46,574 nucleotides of DNA from an uncultured Roseburia sp. (GCA_900753715.1 CAAEAE010000002.1:1-46574), one strand, 5' to 3'; positions 1 to 7,177 are shown, counted from the first letter of the stretch. Translations and numbers: made by a program. The notes: generated from the letters alone by a model not told the origin.

Positions 1-2
1 GC

Positions 3-299
3 TTTTGCCGCTATGTGATACAGCAGGACATAAACGGCATAGCCCTCGACCTGCGGGAAGCACATAAGGACGATTTTTTCAGCGTTCCGGAGGACAACCC
101 ACTGGAAGATTTCTTGCAGACCGCCGAGGAAACCGCCAGCCCAGACAGCGACCCGGAGCAAGCAGCTTTGGCGTTTATCTGTAAGCGGCTCAAATTGAAT
201 TTGAAAAAGCTGTCCGAGGAAGAAAAGAAGTGGCTGAAAAAGATTGCACAGAAGTCGGACTTGCTGAAAAATCCAAACCCACAGCGGGGGAGGAAATAA
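3..299 (+). CDS. C-terminal fragment of an unrecognised protein (5' end outside window)
   Basis: The reading frame is open from the first bases of the window and ends at 299, so only the last 98 residues are visible. A GTG at 15 could serve as a start but has no ribosome site, and the frame is open upstream of it, so truncation by the window edge is more likely. The fragment is acidic in its first half and ends in a lysine-rich, charged helical stretch (LKKLSEEEKKWLKKIAQKSD). I do not recognise the family. Position beside a mobilizable-element oriT suggests an element-borne gene. It lies 27 nt upstream of the DUF6882-like gene and in the same direction. Confidence 0.6.
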   Translation, partial: FCRYVIQQDINGIALDLREAHKDDFFSVPEDNPLEDFLQTAEETASPDSDPEQAALAFICKRLKLNLKKLSEEEKKWLKKIAQKSDLLKNPNPQRGRK

Positions 300-326
300 A
301 AGAAATATATTACGGAGGAAATACAG

Positions 327-1070
327 ATGAGATTTTGGGGCAAAGACAGAAAACAGGATAACAGAAAAAATATTTGGATTGAGCATCTCAATATTGATAC
401 AGGAAATTGGTTTCAAGTGTTTTCAGCTTGCTTAGGTAAAATGATAGCAATACAGACTGCTTGTAGTGAGCAGGTGGTAAAGGGGCAGGACTGGAATGTT
501 GATTTTTCAGAGGGCGTAATACTTTTTGGAAATCAAAAGTATCCGCTTCAATTCATCGGAAGCGAGGCAACATCAAGTAACACATGGCTGTGGGGATGGG
601 AAAATATCAATGGATTTTCCGAGAAAATTATTCAGGTAGCCACACACGCAAAAGTAGTGGGGGAACGCTGGAATTTAGAGCCACTAACGACAGCAGAATT
701 TACATTGGACGATACATTCAACGGGCATAACCTGTCTATCGTAACTTGCGGTTTAGTTGATAAGTATTGTTATTACAGAGGTCCACATTCTGGTGGAGCA
801 ATTTTTGCTGCATTTTCAGGTGTTCCTGATAGTGTGTTTGCCTCCATCGATGTTCAAAAATTCGTATCTATAACGACGCAATGTATTCAACAATTTCATA
901 TTGATCACAAAATTTTTGTGGAGGGATTTCTTTCGTGGAACAATACGCAATATGAATGGGACAATCAAACATTACTCGCTCATTTTCAGCAAGATTTGAA
1001 AATTGAGTTTGAACAAGTAAATAATTTTTGGCGTATTTGCGCTATGAATACCATTTTATCTGGAAAATAG
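327..1070 (+). CDS. DUF6882-like hypothetical protein
   Basis: This 247-residue protein of unknown function begins at an ATG 9 nt after a GGAGG-like ribosome site (ttacggaggaaatacagATG). It is rich in aromatic residues, and the segment around residues 82-95 (SNTWLWGWENIN) resembles the Trp-rich core I associate with DUF6882 proteins. That assignment is from memory and unverified. There is no signal peptide or membrane segment, so it is probably cytoplasmic. Its base composition is clearly more AT-rich than the gene before it and the oriT region after it, so it may be a separately acquired passenger gene. DUF6882-like proteins often appear as accessory genes, which is all the context can say. 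Confidence 0.55.
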   Translation: MRFWGKDRKQDNRKNIWIEHLNIDTGNWFQVFSACLGKMIAIQTACSEQVVKGQDWNVDFSEGVILFGNQKYPLQFIGSEATSSNTWLWGWENINGFSEKIIQVATHAKVVGERWNLEPLTTAEFTLDDTFNGHNLSIVTCGLVDKYCYYRGPHSGGAIFAAFSGVPDSVFASIDVQKFVSITTQCIQQFHIDHKIFVEGFLSWNNTQYEWDNQTLLAHFQQDLKIEFEQVNNFWRICAMNTILSGK

Positions 1071-1087
1071 CAAAGCCAGCCGAGCCA

Positions 1088-1132
1088 GTCAACGGTCAAG
1101 ATGAACGGCACATTTTATGTGCCGCCGTTGAC
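1088..1132. repeat. Stem-loop following the DUF6882-like gene
   Basis: GTCAACGG (1088-1095) pairs with CCGTTGAC (1125-1132), and an inner GGCACA/TGTGCC stem (1107-1112 with 1118-1123) makes a two-stage hairpin. There is no T-run on either side, so this is not a standard intrinsic terminator. It is one of several palindromes in the non-coding 1071-1664 interval. Confidence 0.6.
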
Positions 1133-1164
1133 AGTCCTGCCCGTCTTTGCTAATAGTCAATCAA

Positions 1165-1200
1165 GGCGGGAAAGCCTTAAAATGGCTTCCCGCCCATTTC
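1165..1200. terminator. GC-rich hairpin, possible terminator
   Basis: An 11-bp stem with one bulged A (1165-1176 with 1184-1194; GGCGGG paired to CCCGCC) and a 7-nt loop is followed by a modest pyrimidine-rich stretch. It may terminate transcription coming from the DUF6882-like gene, but the T-tract is weak. Confidence 0.4.
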
Positions 1201-1413
1201 AATTTTGAGAGAAAAATCCGTCTGTTTTTTCGTAAGTGTGGCTATCCGTGTGGGACGAGGGACGGGGGCTTTCATATCCGCCCTGTCTGCTGATGAAACC
1301 AGTCCTGCGCTTGCGGCTCCATGCCACGCAATCACAGCCCTGTTTTCCTGCCGTTTCAAATGCCCTTGCCCTCCCCGGCGGCAACCCCATTTTCGCAGCA
1401 ACGCCGACAGAGC

Positions 1414-1450
1414 GTATAACACACTACACTTTGCTACGCAAAGTCGTGTG
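1414..1450 (-). other. MOBV-type origin of transfer (oriT)
   Basis: Read on the minus strand, a perfect 7-bp inverted repeat with a 3-nt loop (ACTTTGCGTAGCAAAGT, complement of 1428-1444) is followed directly by GTAGTGTG/TTATAC. The TAGTGTG/TTA sequence after a hairpin matches, from memory, the nic region of pMV158 recognised by MobM, the MOBV prototype; the predicted nick lies opposite 1420/1419. The same arrangement recurs on the plus strand at 38629-38660. No relaxase gene for this copy is in the window. Confidence 0.7.
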
Positions 1451-1477
1451 CCAAGGGGCAAGCCCCTTTGGAAACCC

Positions 1478-1547
1478 CTGACAACAAAACAGGCTGAATA
1501 TCCCGCACTTTCCCGGTGCTTGATACTCAGCCTTTACTTGTTGTCAG
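1478..1547. repeat. Long imperfect hairpin beside the oriT
   Basis: CTGACAACAA (1478-1487) pairs with TTGTTGTCAG (1538-1547), then GGCTGA with TCAGCC, TATC with GATA, and GCAC with GTGC, giving an about 70-nt stem-loop with small internal loops. It lies 28 nt from the oriT hairpin. It may act on the transferred single strand, for instance as a single-strand priming site, or be a small structured RNA. The rest of 1548-1664 shows only AT-rich sequence and a ribosome site for the next gene. Confidence 0.55.
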
Positions 1548-1664
1548 CAGCCCCCGTTTCGTGGTCTGCGTGTAGTTCCTTGTAAACTGACCTAAAAATT
1601 TCTATTTTTTAAATCTTTTTTCAGGTTGTGATTGTCTCACTTCATAGAAAGGGGTGAGAGTAGG

Positions 1665-1793
1665 ATGCAAAAAATCATCAGGTGGTTTGTAATGCTCATT
1701 CACAAAGACATGCAGAACTTTGAAATGGACAGCAATACAAGTAAGGCTGTTTACAACAAAATTATGAAAGACATCAAAAAGGAGGAAGATTAA
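1665..1793 (+). CDS. Small hypothetical protein, 42 aa
   Basis: This short frame begins at an ATG preceded by a good ribosome site (aaaggggtgagagtagg). The predicted protein, starting MQKIIRWFVMLIHKDMQNFE, has an amphipathic hydrophobic N-terminal helix and a lysine-rich end (MKDIKKEED). No family is recognised. The clear ribosome site and clean stop argue that it is translated. It could be a membrane-associated small protein; nothing more can be said from sequence. The next gene starts 42 nt downstream. Confidence 0.5.
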   Translation: MQKIIRWFVMLIHKDMQNFEMDSNTSKAVYNKIMKDIKKEED

Positions 1794-1835
1794 ATCTGTT
1801 CAAATTGCCATGCCGGATTTGGTAGAAAGGAAAAG

Positions 1836-2225
1836 GTGCAAAAGGATAAACGGCGTGAAAGCATTGTAATAGTTTCATGGAAAAATCAAAAAGTTTTTAC
1901 AAATCTTTATACGAATTATGCAATAGGAGCTGAGTTTGGAAGGAAACATCCCAAACTGGTCAATTTTATTTTTAACATATTCAAATTTTTTGCTCTGCTA
2001 ATATCTGTGGTTTTATGGGTAGGAACCTGCCAGGGCGATTTACTGATTACCATTGGACAGAGTCTGGGAACACGCATTATCAGCATTTTGTATTGTCTGT
2101 TTGTGTGGGGCGGCATGGTCGGTCTTATTGTTCTCAAGGAAAAGAAAGGAATGGATTTATTTAGATTGTCAGGGATAAAAATAATAAAATCCGTGAGGCT
2201 TTTATCCCCAGGCATACGCTTATGA
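1836..2225 (+). CDS. Two-TM membrane protein, probably 3'-frameshifted
   Basis: The frame begins at GTG 1836 behind an AGAAAGGAAAAGG ribosome site and encodes 129 residues. Two hydrophobic segments (about residues 45-62 and 82-99) predict a small inner-membrane protein with a short loop. The family is not recognised. Coding-like sequence continues beyond the stop in another frame (see 2197-2444), and the last ten residues (after IKIIKSVR) look like out-of-frame readthrough. The annotated protein is therefore probably the N-terminal part of a longer gene that has suffered an indel near 2197. Neighbours downstream are a sigma factor and a lipoprotein. Confidence 0.5.
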   Translation: MQKDKRRESIVIVSWKNQKVFTNLYTNYAIGAEFGRKHPKLVNFIFNIFKFFALLISVVLWVGTCQGDLLITIGQSLGTRIISILYCLFVWGGMVGLIVLKEKKGMDLFRLSGIKIIKSVRLLSPGIRL

Positions 2226-2444
2226 ACAGGCAGCGGAATCCTTTGTGCGCTACATAAATAACATGGAATATGGGACACCTGTAACTATGCAGATTCTGAT
2301 TGAAAAATATGACAATGATGTACACAGACAGCAGGAAATGCAGCACAGTTGGCACAGCAGAATCAACGTTTAGGTGAGATTAGCAGCAAGCTGAACAACA
2401 ACGCAACACATGTGACGGTAGATGGCACGTTGCACATTCGATAA
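2197..2444 (+). pseudogene. Frameshifted continuation of the two-TM gene
   Basis: Downstream of the stop at 2225 a second frame reads GFYPQAYAYEQAAESFVRY and on to QQEMQ near 2342. A third segment, back in the original frame, reads AQLAQQNQRLGEISSKLNNN to HIR and stops at 2444. The pieces read as one plausible C-terminal domain with a coiled-coil-like Gln-rich stretch, interrupted by two opposite indels (near 2197 and between about 2340 and 2370). This is seen directly in the translations; that they once formed one protein with 1836-2225 is inference. Sequencing error cannot be excluded. Confidence 0.45.
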
Positions 2445-2463
2445 TGCAGGCAGGAGAGACAAA

Positions 2464-3861
2464 ATGACATATACGCAAGCAGTTGAACTGGCACTTAATG
2501 GGGATTCATCAGGCTTTGATTTCCTTTATAATTCCACAAAAAACAATAAATATTATCTGGCATTGAAGTATGTAAAGAATGAGGAAGCGGCAAAGGATGT
2601 ATTGCAGGATGCATACATCCGGGCATGGAAAAATCTGGACAAACTGAAAGAGCCGGAGAAGTTCGATTCCTGGCTGGCGCAAATTGTAGTAAACACTGCC
2701 AAGAATGAATTGGAAAAACGAAACCACACTCCGCTCGATTTGCGGACAGATAGTGGAGAGGATGAAGATGACACAGAAATTTTCGACAGGGCAGTAAGTT
2801 CATGGGACAACGTTCCTGAATTGGAATACACCAGGGAAGAGACAAGACAACTGGTGCATGAACTGATAGATTCTCTGTCTGACGAACAGCGTCTCGTCGT
2901 GATTGCCTTTGAATTAGAAGGTCTCACCACAAAAGAAATCGCGGAACAGCTTGGCTGTTCTGAGGCTACGGTGAAATCCAGACTGCGCTACGGCAGGAAC
3001 AACATTAAACAGAAAGCGGAGGAATTGCAAAAGAAAGGATACAAGCTTTACAGTATTGCGCCGGTTACATTGCTTTTGTTATTGCTGCAAAAGGAGCAGA
3101 CCGTATTTGCAGCAGAGATTTCTGTGGAAACTGCACTAAAACAATGTGAAAAACAGATTTTAAAAAAGGCAAATCACGTCAAAGCAGCCGGGACGGATAC
3201 GACTGTTCATGCAACTGCAAAAAAAGCATTTTTTGCAACAAAGGTGGGAAAAATTACAGCCGGAATTGTTACGGCAGTAGTAGTGGGTGGTGGAATCGCA
3301 ACAGCGGCTGTTCTTAGTCAGGGAAAGCAGCCTCCTGAAACTGTGGTGGAGCAGACCGCGGAAACAGTGGTAGAGCAGACCCCGGAAACTCCGGGAAATG
3401 ATGGGAAAGACCCATATTTTGATTATGAAAAAAGGTTTTCACCTGAAGAACCTGACAGCTATGGAGTCAGCGGTGATTACAATAATGTTGATTTGGAACA
3501 TGTTGCCAGATTTACAGGAGAGAAAATACAGACAGTAGACGAAGATGTGGAAGTAAATTCCGTCCAAGGGTATATCAAACTTATGACAATTCTTTATAAG
3601 GAAAGTAATGCCCGTGCAGCAGAGTTTCCTTCGGATGGCAACGAATATACACTCTCTCCGAAGAATGATTCTGAAATTTTGAATGGAACAGCCGTACATG
3701 TCAGTGCTGATATTGAAATACCAGCCGAGCATATTTGGGGAGTTCAGGCAAGAGGTTATACAGTAACCATTTATGAGGTGACGATTGAAGGGGATACCGG
3801 ATATGTGTTGCAAAACGCATTCAACGGCAGCCCGACAGATGTAAAACCGGCAGATGAATAA
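2464..3861 (+). CDS. ECF-type RNA polymerase sigma factor with membrane anchor and external domain
   Basis: This 465-residue protein has sigma-70 region 2 at about residues 15-85 and a region 4 helix-turn-helix at about 132-182 (LTTKEIAEQLGCSEATVKSR). A charged linker follows, then a transmembrane helix at about 262-284, a Glu/Thr/Pro-rich spacer (with a repeated ETVVEQT motif), and an external domain of about 160 residues. The start at 2464 is chosen over the ATG at 2422 because GGAGAG lies 7 nt upstream. The sigma module directs RNA polymerase to specific promoters; the fused membrane and external part may sense a signal or sequester the factor, replacing a separate anti-sigma. No anti-sigma gene follows; a lipoprotein gene does. 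Confidence 0.8.
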   Translation: MTYTQAVELALNGDSSGFDFLYNSTKNNKYYLALKYVKNEEAAKDVLQDAYIRAWKNLDKLKEPEKFDSWLAQIVVNTAKNELEKRNHTPLDLRTDSGEDEDDTEIFDRAVSSWDNVPELEYTREETRQLVHELIDSLSDEQRLVVIAFELEGLTTKEIAEQLGCSEATVKSRLRYGRNNIKQKAEELQKKGYKLYSIAPVTLLLLLLQKEQTVFAAEISVETALKQCEKQILKKANHVKAAGTDTTVHATAKKAFFATKVGKITAGIVTAVVVGGGIATAAVLSQGKQPPETVVEQTAETVVEQTPETPGNDGKDPYFDYEKRFSPEEPDSYGVSGDYNNVDLEHVARFTGEKIQTVDEDVEVNSVQGYIKLMTILYKESNARAAEFPSDGNEYTLSPKNDSEILNGTAVHVSADIEIPAEHIWGVQARGYTVTIYEVTIEGDTGYVLQNAFNGSPTDVKPADE

Positions 3862-3987
3862 ATTAAAAAAATTATAAAAATTTAAATCTATTTTGAAAAA
3901 TGTGCTGTCTAACGAATGTAAGGATAAGAATCCTGTACATAAAACAAAGGAAAGAAGGAAAATGAGTATGAAAAACGAGTGCAGCGT

Positions 3988-4107
3988 ATGACACAGGCTG
4001 ACACAAAGCGCCAAGACAATTATGCCATGCGCAAATGGTATACGCACCTGGTAACGGGTGCACCGAAAACAAGAATATCCAGGAAAGGATGGTACAACAT
4101 ACCATGA
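3988..4107 (+). CDS. Possible small coupled ORF, 39 aa
   Basis: An ATG-initiated frame at 3988 overlaps the lipoprotein start by ATGA at 4104-4107. It is itself overlapped by ATGA at 3988-3991 with the stop of a nine-codon leader beginning at ATG 3962 (ribosome site gaaagaagg). The product is basic (MTQADTKRQDNYAMRKWYTH...) and unrecognised. The chained ATGA overlaps are suggestive of translational coupling, but the same pattern could be chance or the remains of a longer gene. Confidence 0.3.
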   Translation: MTQADTKRQDNYAMRKWYTHLVTGAPKTRISRKGWYNIP

Positions 4108-4919
4108 GAAAAAACAGACTTATTACTGTCATGATGACAGCAGCATTAGCAGCAACAGCATTCGCAGGATGCGGAAACAATGAAGTCGCCACTGGGGCAA
4201 AACCTGCGGTAACAGAAAGCAAGACATCCGAGACAACAGAGAGCAAAACATCCGAGACGAAAGAGACAGAAGCAGCAGAAACAGAAAAGACATACGACCC
4301 GGATGACAACACGCTTTACCATCTGATGTCCGACCCGTACTTCGACATGGACAATGCCATCAGAGACGAAGAATATATGGAATATCGGAAGCTGTACTGC
4401 CGTGGTAGTAATGAGGATAAAGAAGTCCTCTATAACATCATGGACGGGGACCGGTACATGGAACTCACAGGCGCAGCGGTCATAGAAGTAAACAAAACCT
4501 TTGATATAGAAGAAGTATATAACAGCGAATATGGTATAGGCTGGCTTGACCTGTGCGGCGGAGAAGGTGTCTATTCAAAATTCTATAAACAGCTTACTTA
4601 CTATGGCATAAACCAGTATTCCGAAATGGAGTTCCATCTCATGGATACAACCATAGCGTCTGTTTCAGGCGATGGTGGTAAAAATGTCGCTGACTGTGAA
4701 ACAGTAACAGTCTTAAAAGCTTACACGATTCCATTAGACCCGAACCAGGACGGATATCCAGTTTTCATTCTCGAAGCTTTCGACTGCGATAGACCCGTTG
4801 GCTTGCTCTGTGAAGTGGAAGCGGACGGCGAACAGGGCTATATGGTCCTGTCAGATTGGTTCCTGTCAGATTACTTAGGTGTCGACCTAAGCAGCGTTGT
4901 AGACACAGACAATGAATAA
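4104..4919 (+). CDS. Putative lipoprotein of unknown function
   Basis: The 271-residue product begins with a typical lipoprotein signal: basic MRKNRL, a hydrophobic core and the lipobox AFAGC, with lipidated Cys at about residue 23. A low-complexity Thr/Ser/Glu/Lys spacer with repeated ESKTSET follows, then a globular acidic domain of unknown family. It should be anchored to the outer face of the membrane. An in-frame ATG at 4089 closer to AGGAAAGG is an alternative start that lengthens the signal by five residues. The gene follows the membrane-anchored sigma factor, so it may be part of that factor's regulon or sensing circuit (inference). A strong terminator follows. Confidence 0.65.
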   Translation: MRKNRLITVMMTAALAATAFAGCGNNEVATGAKPAVTESKTSETTESKTSETKETEAAETEKTYDPDDNTLYHLMSDPYFDMDNAIRDEEYMEYRKLYCRGSNEDKEVLYNIMDGDRYMELTGAAVIEVNKTFDIEEVYNSEYGIGWLDLCGGEGVYSKFYKQLTYYGINQYSEMEFHLMDTTIASVSGDGGKNVADCETVTVLKAYTIPLDPNQDGYPVFILEAFDCDRPVGLLCEVEADGEQGYMVLSDWFLSDYLGVDLSSVVDTDNE

Positions 4920-4942
4920 GAAAGCAGCACAAAAAGACTTTA

Positions 4943-4979
4943 ACATCCCCCAGACGAAACGTCTGGGGGATGTTTTTTG
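4943..4979 (+). terminator. Rho-independent terminator
   Basis: A perfect 14-bp stem (4943-4956 with 4960-4973, ACATCCCCCAGACG on the left) closes an AAA loop and is followed by six T. It ends the sigma factor/lipoprotein unit. Confidence 0.9.
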
Positions 4980-4998
4980 TCACTGATTTTGTCATATA

Positions 4999-5027
4999 TT
5001 GGAAAAGCAAGAAAGTTATGATAAAAT
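4999..5027 (+). promoter_or_regulatory. Predicted promoter
   Basis: TTGGAA (4999-5004) and TAAAAT (5022-5027) are separated by 17 nt. It would drive the small membrane protein at 5116 and possibly the genes after it. Confidence 0.45.
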
Positions 5028-5115
5028 AGAAATTAAATCAGAGAGACCTAAGTATTTTTGTACTTTGGGATAATAGACCAGAAGTTACGAAGGATATAGC
5101 AAGGAGGAGATGCCA

Positions 5116-5313
5116 ATGAAATTTATTCATATTTTACAGCTTATATGGTGGATTGCGTTGGTAATTCTGTTATTTTGGAATCCGTTTTTTGGATTTATGC
5201 TTATCATCGGAACTTGTGTAGTAGACTTTATTAAGAAAAAGTGGAACGAACCATTTTTGACGATTGTGACAAAAAAAGAAATTCGGGACAGCAGGAATCG
5301 GTATGGATTTTAA
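5116..5313 (+). CDS. Small membrane protein, 65 aa
   Basis: The ATG at 5116 lies 8 nt after a strong AGGAGG site, so it is preferred to the ATG at 5110, which nearly abuts the site. The product starts MKFIHILQLIWWIALVILLF and is mostly one hydrophobic hairpin (about residues 6-40), then a basic tail. It is probably an integral membrane protein with two short helices. No family recognised. It is followed by short remnants rather than an obvious partner gene. Confidence 0.5.
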   Translation: MKFIHILQLIWWIALVILLFWNPFFGFMLIIGTCVVDFIKKKWNEPFLTIVTKKEIRDSRNRYGF

Positions 5314-5429
5314 ATATTTTACTATTTATTGTACGGAAAAAATACCAAACGGCGAAGATGCTGCGGGCAGAGCTGATAAATTACCCATTTTTTGAACATA
5401 AGAATCGAGAGATTGTAGATATACTCTGA
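5303..5429 (+). pseudogene. Short coding remnant
   Basis: A 30-codon frame from ATG 5303 ends at a TGA after a run of T (5388-5393). Removing one T would extend it in frame through EHKNREIVDIL to 5429. It overlaps the preceding gene by 11 nt. It may be a decayed small gene; evidence is limited to reading-frame continuity. Confidence 0.22.
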
Positions 5430-5521
5430 AAGTACATGTAATTTGCAATTTATAAATAATAGAATGTACGCTGGATTAGCAGCTGGTTCTTTTAGAGAGT
5501 CCATGATGGAGGGGTATAGCG

Positions 5522-6115
5522 ATGAAGATAAAACAGCAGAAACAAATCAAGGTGTTTTTGAGCGAAGAATTCGGAAAAGACAGAGGAAATGACCTGTTTG
5601 ACAGGCAGGAGAAAGCGTTAAATACACTTATCGAAAACACACAAAACAAGTCGGAAAATCAGATGAAAACGCTTACGCAGACCATTCTTCCACGCATAGC
5701 ACTGTATAAGACTCTATTAAAAGATGGTTTACCCGAAGACGAAGTATATAAGTATATGCGAAAATATATGCTGGAGAAAGTCGCAGCAAAAAAACATGCA
5801 TCTACAGCAAAAATGGAATTAGTACCGGGATTTTACAGGATTTACAGTCATATATTTCTTAAAATTATGCGTACAACCGACCTGCAGGAAAGCATACAAA
5901 GCCGCGGCAGGGATTACTATGATATTACAATTAAAAAGTGCCTCTGGCATACGGCTTGCGTAGAAAACGATTGTGCGGATTTGTGCCGTCTGTTCTGCGA
6001 TGTTGACGACGTGACCTATGGCGGACTGAAAAAAATAGGCTTTTCGCGTACCAAAACCTTGGGGTATGGTGGTGATTGCTGTGATTTTCACTTTTTTAGA
6101 AAATCGGGATTGTAA
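5522..6115 (+). CDS. L-2-amino-thiazoline-4-carboxylic acid hydrolase-like protein
   Basis: The 197-residue product matches what I recall of the ATC-hydrolase family (Pfam PF14196): an N-terminal helical part and a Cys-rich C-terminal core with CLWHTACVENDCADLCRLFC (residues 140-159) and a GGDCCDFHF ending. The founding member opens the thiazoline ring of ATC during L-cysteine synthesis in Pseudomonas; most clostridial homologues have unknown substrates. It starts at ATG 5522 behind GGAGGGG. Ten nt separate it from the next gene, so they are probably co-transcribed. The family call is fairly firm; the exact reaction is not. Confidence 0.65.
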   Translation: MKIKQQKQIKVFLSEEFGKDRGNDLFDRQEKALNTLIENTQNKSENQMKTLTQTILPRIALYKTLLKDGLPEDEVYKYMRKYMLEKVAAKKHASTAKMELVPGFYRIYSHIFLKIMRTTDLQESIQSRGRDYYDITIKKCLWHTACVENDCADLCRLFCDVDDVTYGGLKKIGFSRTKTLGYGGDCCDFHFFRKSGL

Positions 6116-6125
6116 GGAGAAAAGC

Positions 6126-6365
6126 ATGGATATAAAGCAATTTTGGAAAGCTGTTATTGCCCAGGATGAGGAAGAAATCAGAAAATACTTTCACAAGGAT
6201 GCCTATGTAAATTGGCATTGTACTGATGAACATTTTACTGTGGATGAATATATTATTGCGAACTGTGATGCCGGTGGTAGAAACGGTGGTATTGCTTATC
6301 AGTATCCTGTTTTTTATGCAGAACCGGAAATGAGGGAGGATGGTATGGATAATGGGATTGTTTAA
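6126..6365 (+). pseudogene. Truncated NTF2/SnoaL-like gene
   Basis: The ATG at 6126 has an AAGGAGA site. The first about 50 residues (MDIKQFWKAVIAQDEEEIRK, then AYVNWHCTDEHFTVDEYIIANC) resemble the N-terminus of an NTF2-like protein, a family normally about 120-140 residues. After residue 50 the sequence becomes unrelated low-quality coding and stops after 79 residues, inside the start of the next gene. An internal deletion joining two coding fragments is the simplest reading. A short functional protein cannot be ruled out. Confidence 0.45.
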
Positions 6366-6570
6366 GAAAGAAAAAACAACAAAAACATATGATAAGGAGC
6401 ATCAGAAACCAGTAATCAAAGCAAGTATCTGCAATGGAGAGCAGGTTGCAGGTTTTAAAGACATCCATACAGGTAAGATAGAAGAGGTAATGTTACTTAA
6501 AAGTCCGGAAGACCTGAAAGCTTTCAAGAAAATGTATGGAATAGAAGAGGAAATAGCGAAGGAATACTGA
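6352..6570 (+). CDS. Small conserved clostridial protein of unknown function
   Basis: The 72-residue protein starts MGLFKKEKTTKTYDKEHQKP and contains SICNGEQVAGFKDIHTGK near the middle, a pattern I recognise from small proteins widespread in Clostridia. These are often mislabelled aspartate dehydrogenase; the length and absence of a Rossmann fold rule that out. The ATG at 6352 is chosen because GGGAGGA is 11 nt upstream; the ATG at 6340 is within that site. It is soluble, with one Cys. It overlaps the truncated NTF2-like gene and ends one base before the ArsC-like gene, so translation is probably coupled. Confidence 0.65.
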   Translation: MGLFKKEKTTKTYDKEHQKPVIKASICNGEQVAGFKDIHTGKIEEVMLLKSPEDLKAFKKMYGIEEEIAKEY

Positions 6571-6571
6571 T

Positions 6572-6913
6572 ATGAATATACAGATATTTGGAACAAAAAA
6601 ATGCAATGATACGAAGAAAGCAGAACGTTTTTTCAAAGAGCGTGGCATAAAGTATCAGTTTATTGACATGAAAGAAAAAGGCATGAGCAAAGGAGAATTT
6701 AATTCTGTAGCTCAGGTAAATGGTGGATTAGAGAATATGGTCAACTGGGATGGAAAGAACAAGGATTTACTTGCCCTCATTAAGTATAGCGCAGATGAAG
6801 ATAAACTCGAAAAGGTACTTGAGAATCCACAGGTAATGAAAACCCCGATAGTTAGGAATGGAAAACAATCAACAATCGGTTATCAGCCAGATATATGGAA
6901 AGGATGGAACTGA
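6572..6913 (+). CDS. ArsC/Spx-family thioredoxin-fold protein
   Basis: This 113-residue protein shows the ArsC/Spx fold pattern: the active-site loop KKCNDTKKAERFF with Cys11, an ERGI-x-YQFIDMKEKG strand-helix segment, and a late TPIVRNGK cis-proline-like loop followed by a glycine. Length is typical. Only one Cys sits in the active loop (CxxT rather than CxxC), so it is closer to the ArsC-like/YffB type than redox-switch Spx. Lacking clear arsenate-site arginines and an ars operon, its role is probably a thiol-dependent reductase or adaptor of unknown substrate. It starts two nt after the preceding stop. Confidence 0.7.
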   Translation: MNIQIFGTKKCNDTKKAERFFKERGIKYQFIDMKEKGMSKGEFNSVAQVNGGLENMVNWDGKNKDLLALIKYSADEDKLEKVLENPQVMKTPIVRNGKQSTIGYQPDIWKGWN

Positions 6914-7027
6914 GTTTCTATTTGTCGGCATTGGATGGCAATTCCTCTATTAGACTTATATTGTGCAGACGGTCTGCATAAATGGAAGAGATTTTTCTGT
7001 TGTCCGTCAACTAATCGGCACCCGAAG

Positions 7028-7050
7028 TCCGAAAAGATTTCGGATTTTAT
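7028..7050 (+). terminator. Weak hairpin terminator candidate
   Basis: TCCGAAA (7028-7034) pairs with TTTCGGA (7038-7044) around a 3-nt loop, followed by TTTTAT. It could end the ArsC-like operon. Otherwise 6914-7082 shows nothing I can identify. Confidence 0.35.
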
Positions 7051-7082
7051 GTGTCACACCGCAAACGAATTCCACCAAACCC

Positions 7083-7111
7083 ATTGCGTTTTTGTGCCCT
7101 GTAAGGTATAA
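7083..7111 (+). promoter_or_regulatory. Predicted promoter
   Basis: TTGCGT (7083-7088), 17-nt spacer, TATAAT (7106-7111). It lies 66 nt before the start of the small membrane protein at 7178. Confidence 0.6.
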
Positions 7112-7177
7112 TAATAAAATCGTAATCAGACAGAATATGTCCATAGGAAAGAAAAAGGACAAAAGGAGACAAGAGTC

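Larger units (their letters stand above)
1..1660. mobile_element. End of a MOBV-type mobilizable element (left part outside window)
   Basis: The stretch holds a 5'-truncated gene, a DUF6882-like gene and about 590 nt of hairpin-rich non-coding DNA with a MOBV-like oriT on the minus strand. The oriT shares its nic motif and hairpin architecture with the oriT of the element on the right side of the window. The right limit is inferred from where hairpin-rich sequence gives way to AT-rich sequence near 1600-1660; I see no repeat that fixes the boundary. No relaxase or recombinase for this element is inside the window, so it could be a relic or the end of a larger element extending to the left. 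Confidence 0.45.

Noticed and set aside
1177..1585. Several overlapping open frames on both strands in the oriT interval
   Set aside because: No ribosome sites, frames overlap the oriT hairpins, and the residue content is not protein-like. They are GC-rich shadows.
5241..5429. 62-residue GTG frame
   Set aside because: Overlaps the small membrane protein without a ribosome site; only the part from 5303 shows any coding sense.
6352..6570. Aspartate dehydrogenase
   Set aside because: The protein is 72 residues with no Rossmann fold; such labels come from old annotation transfer.
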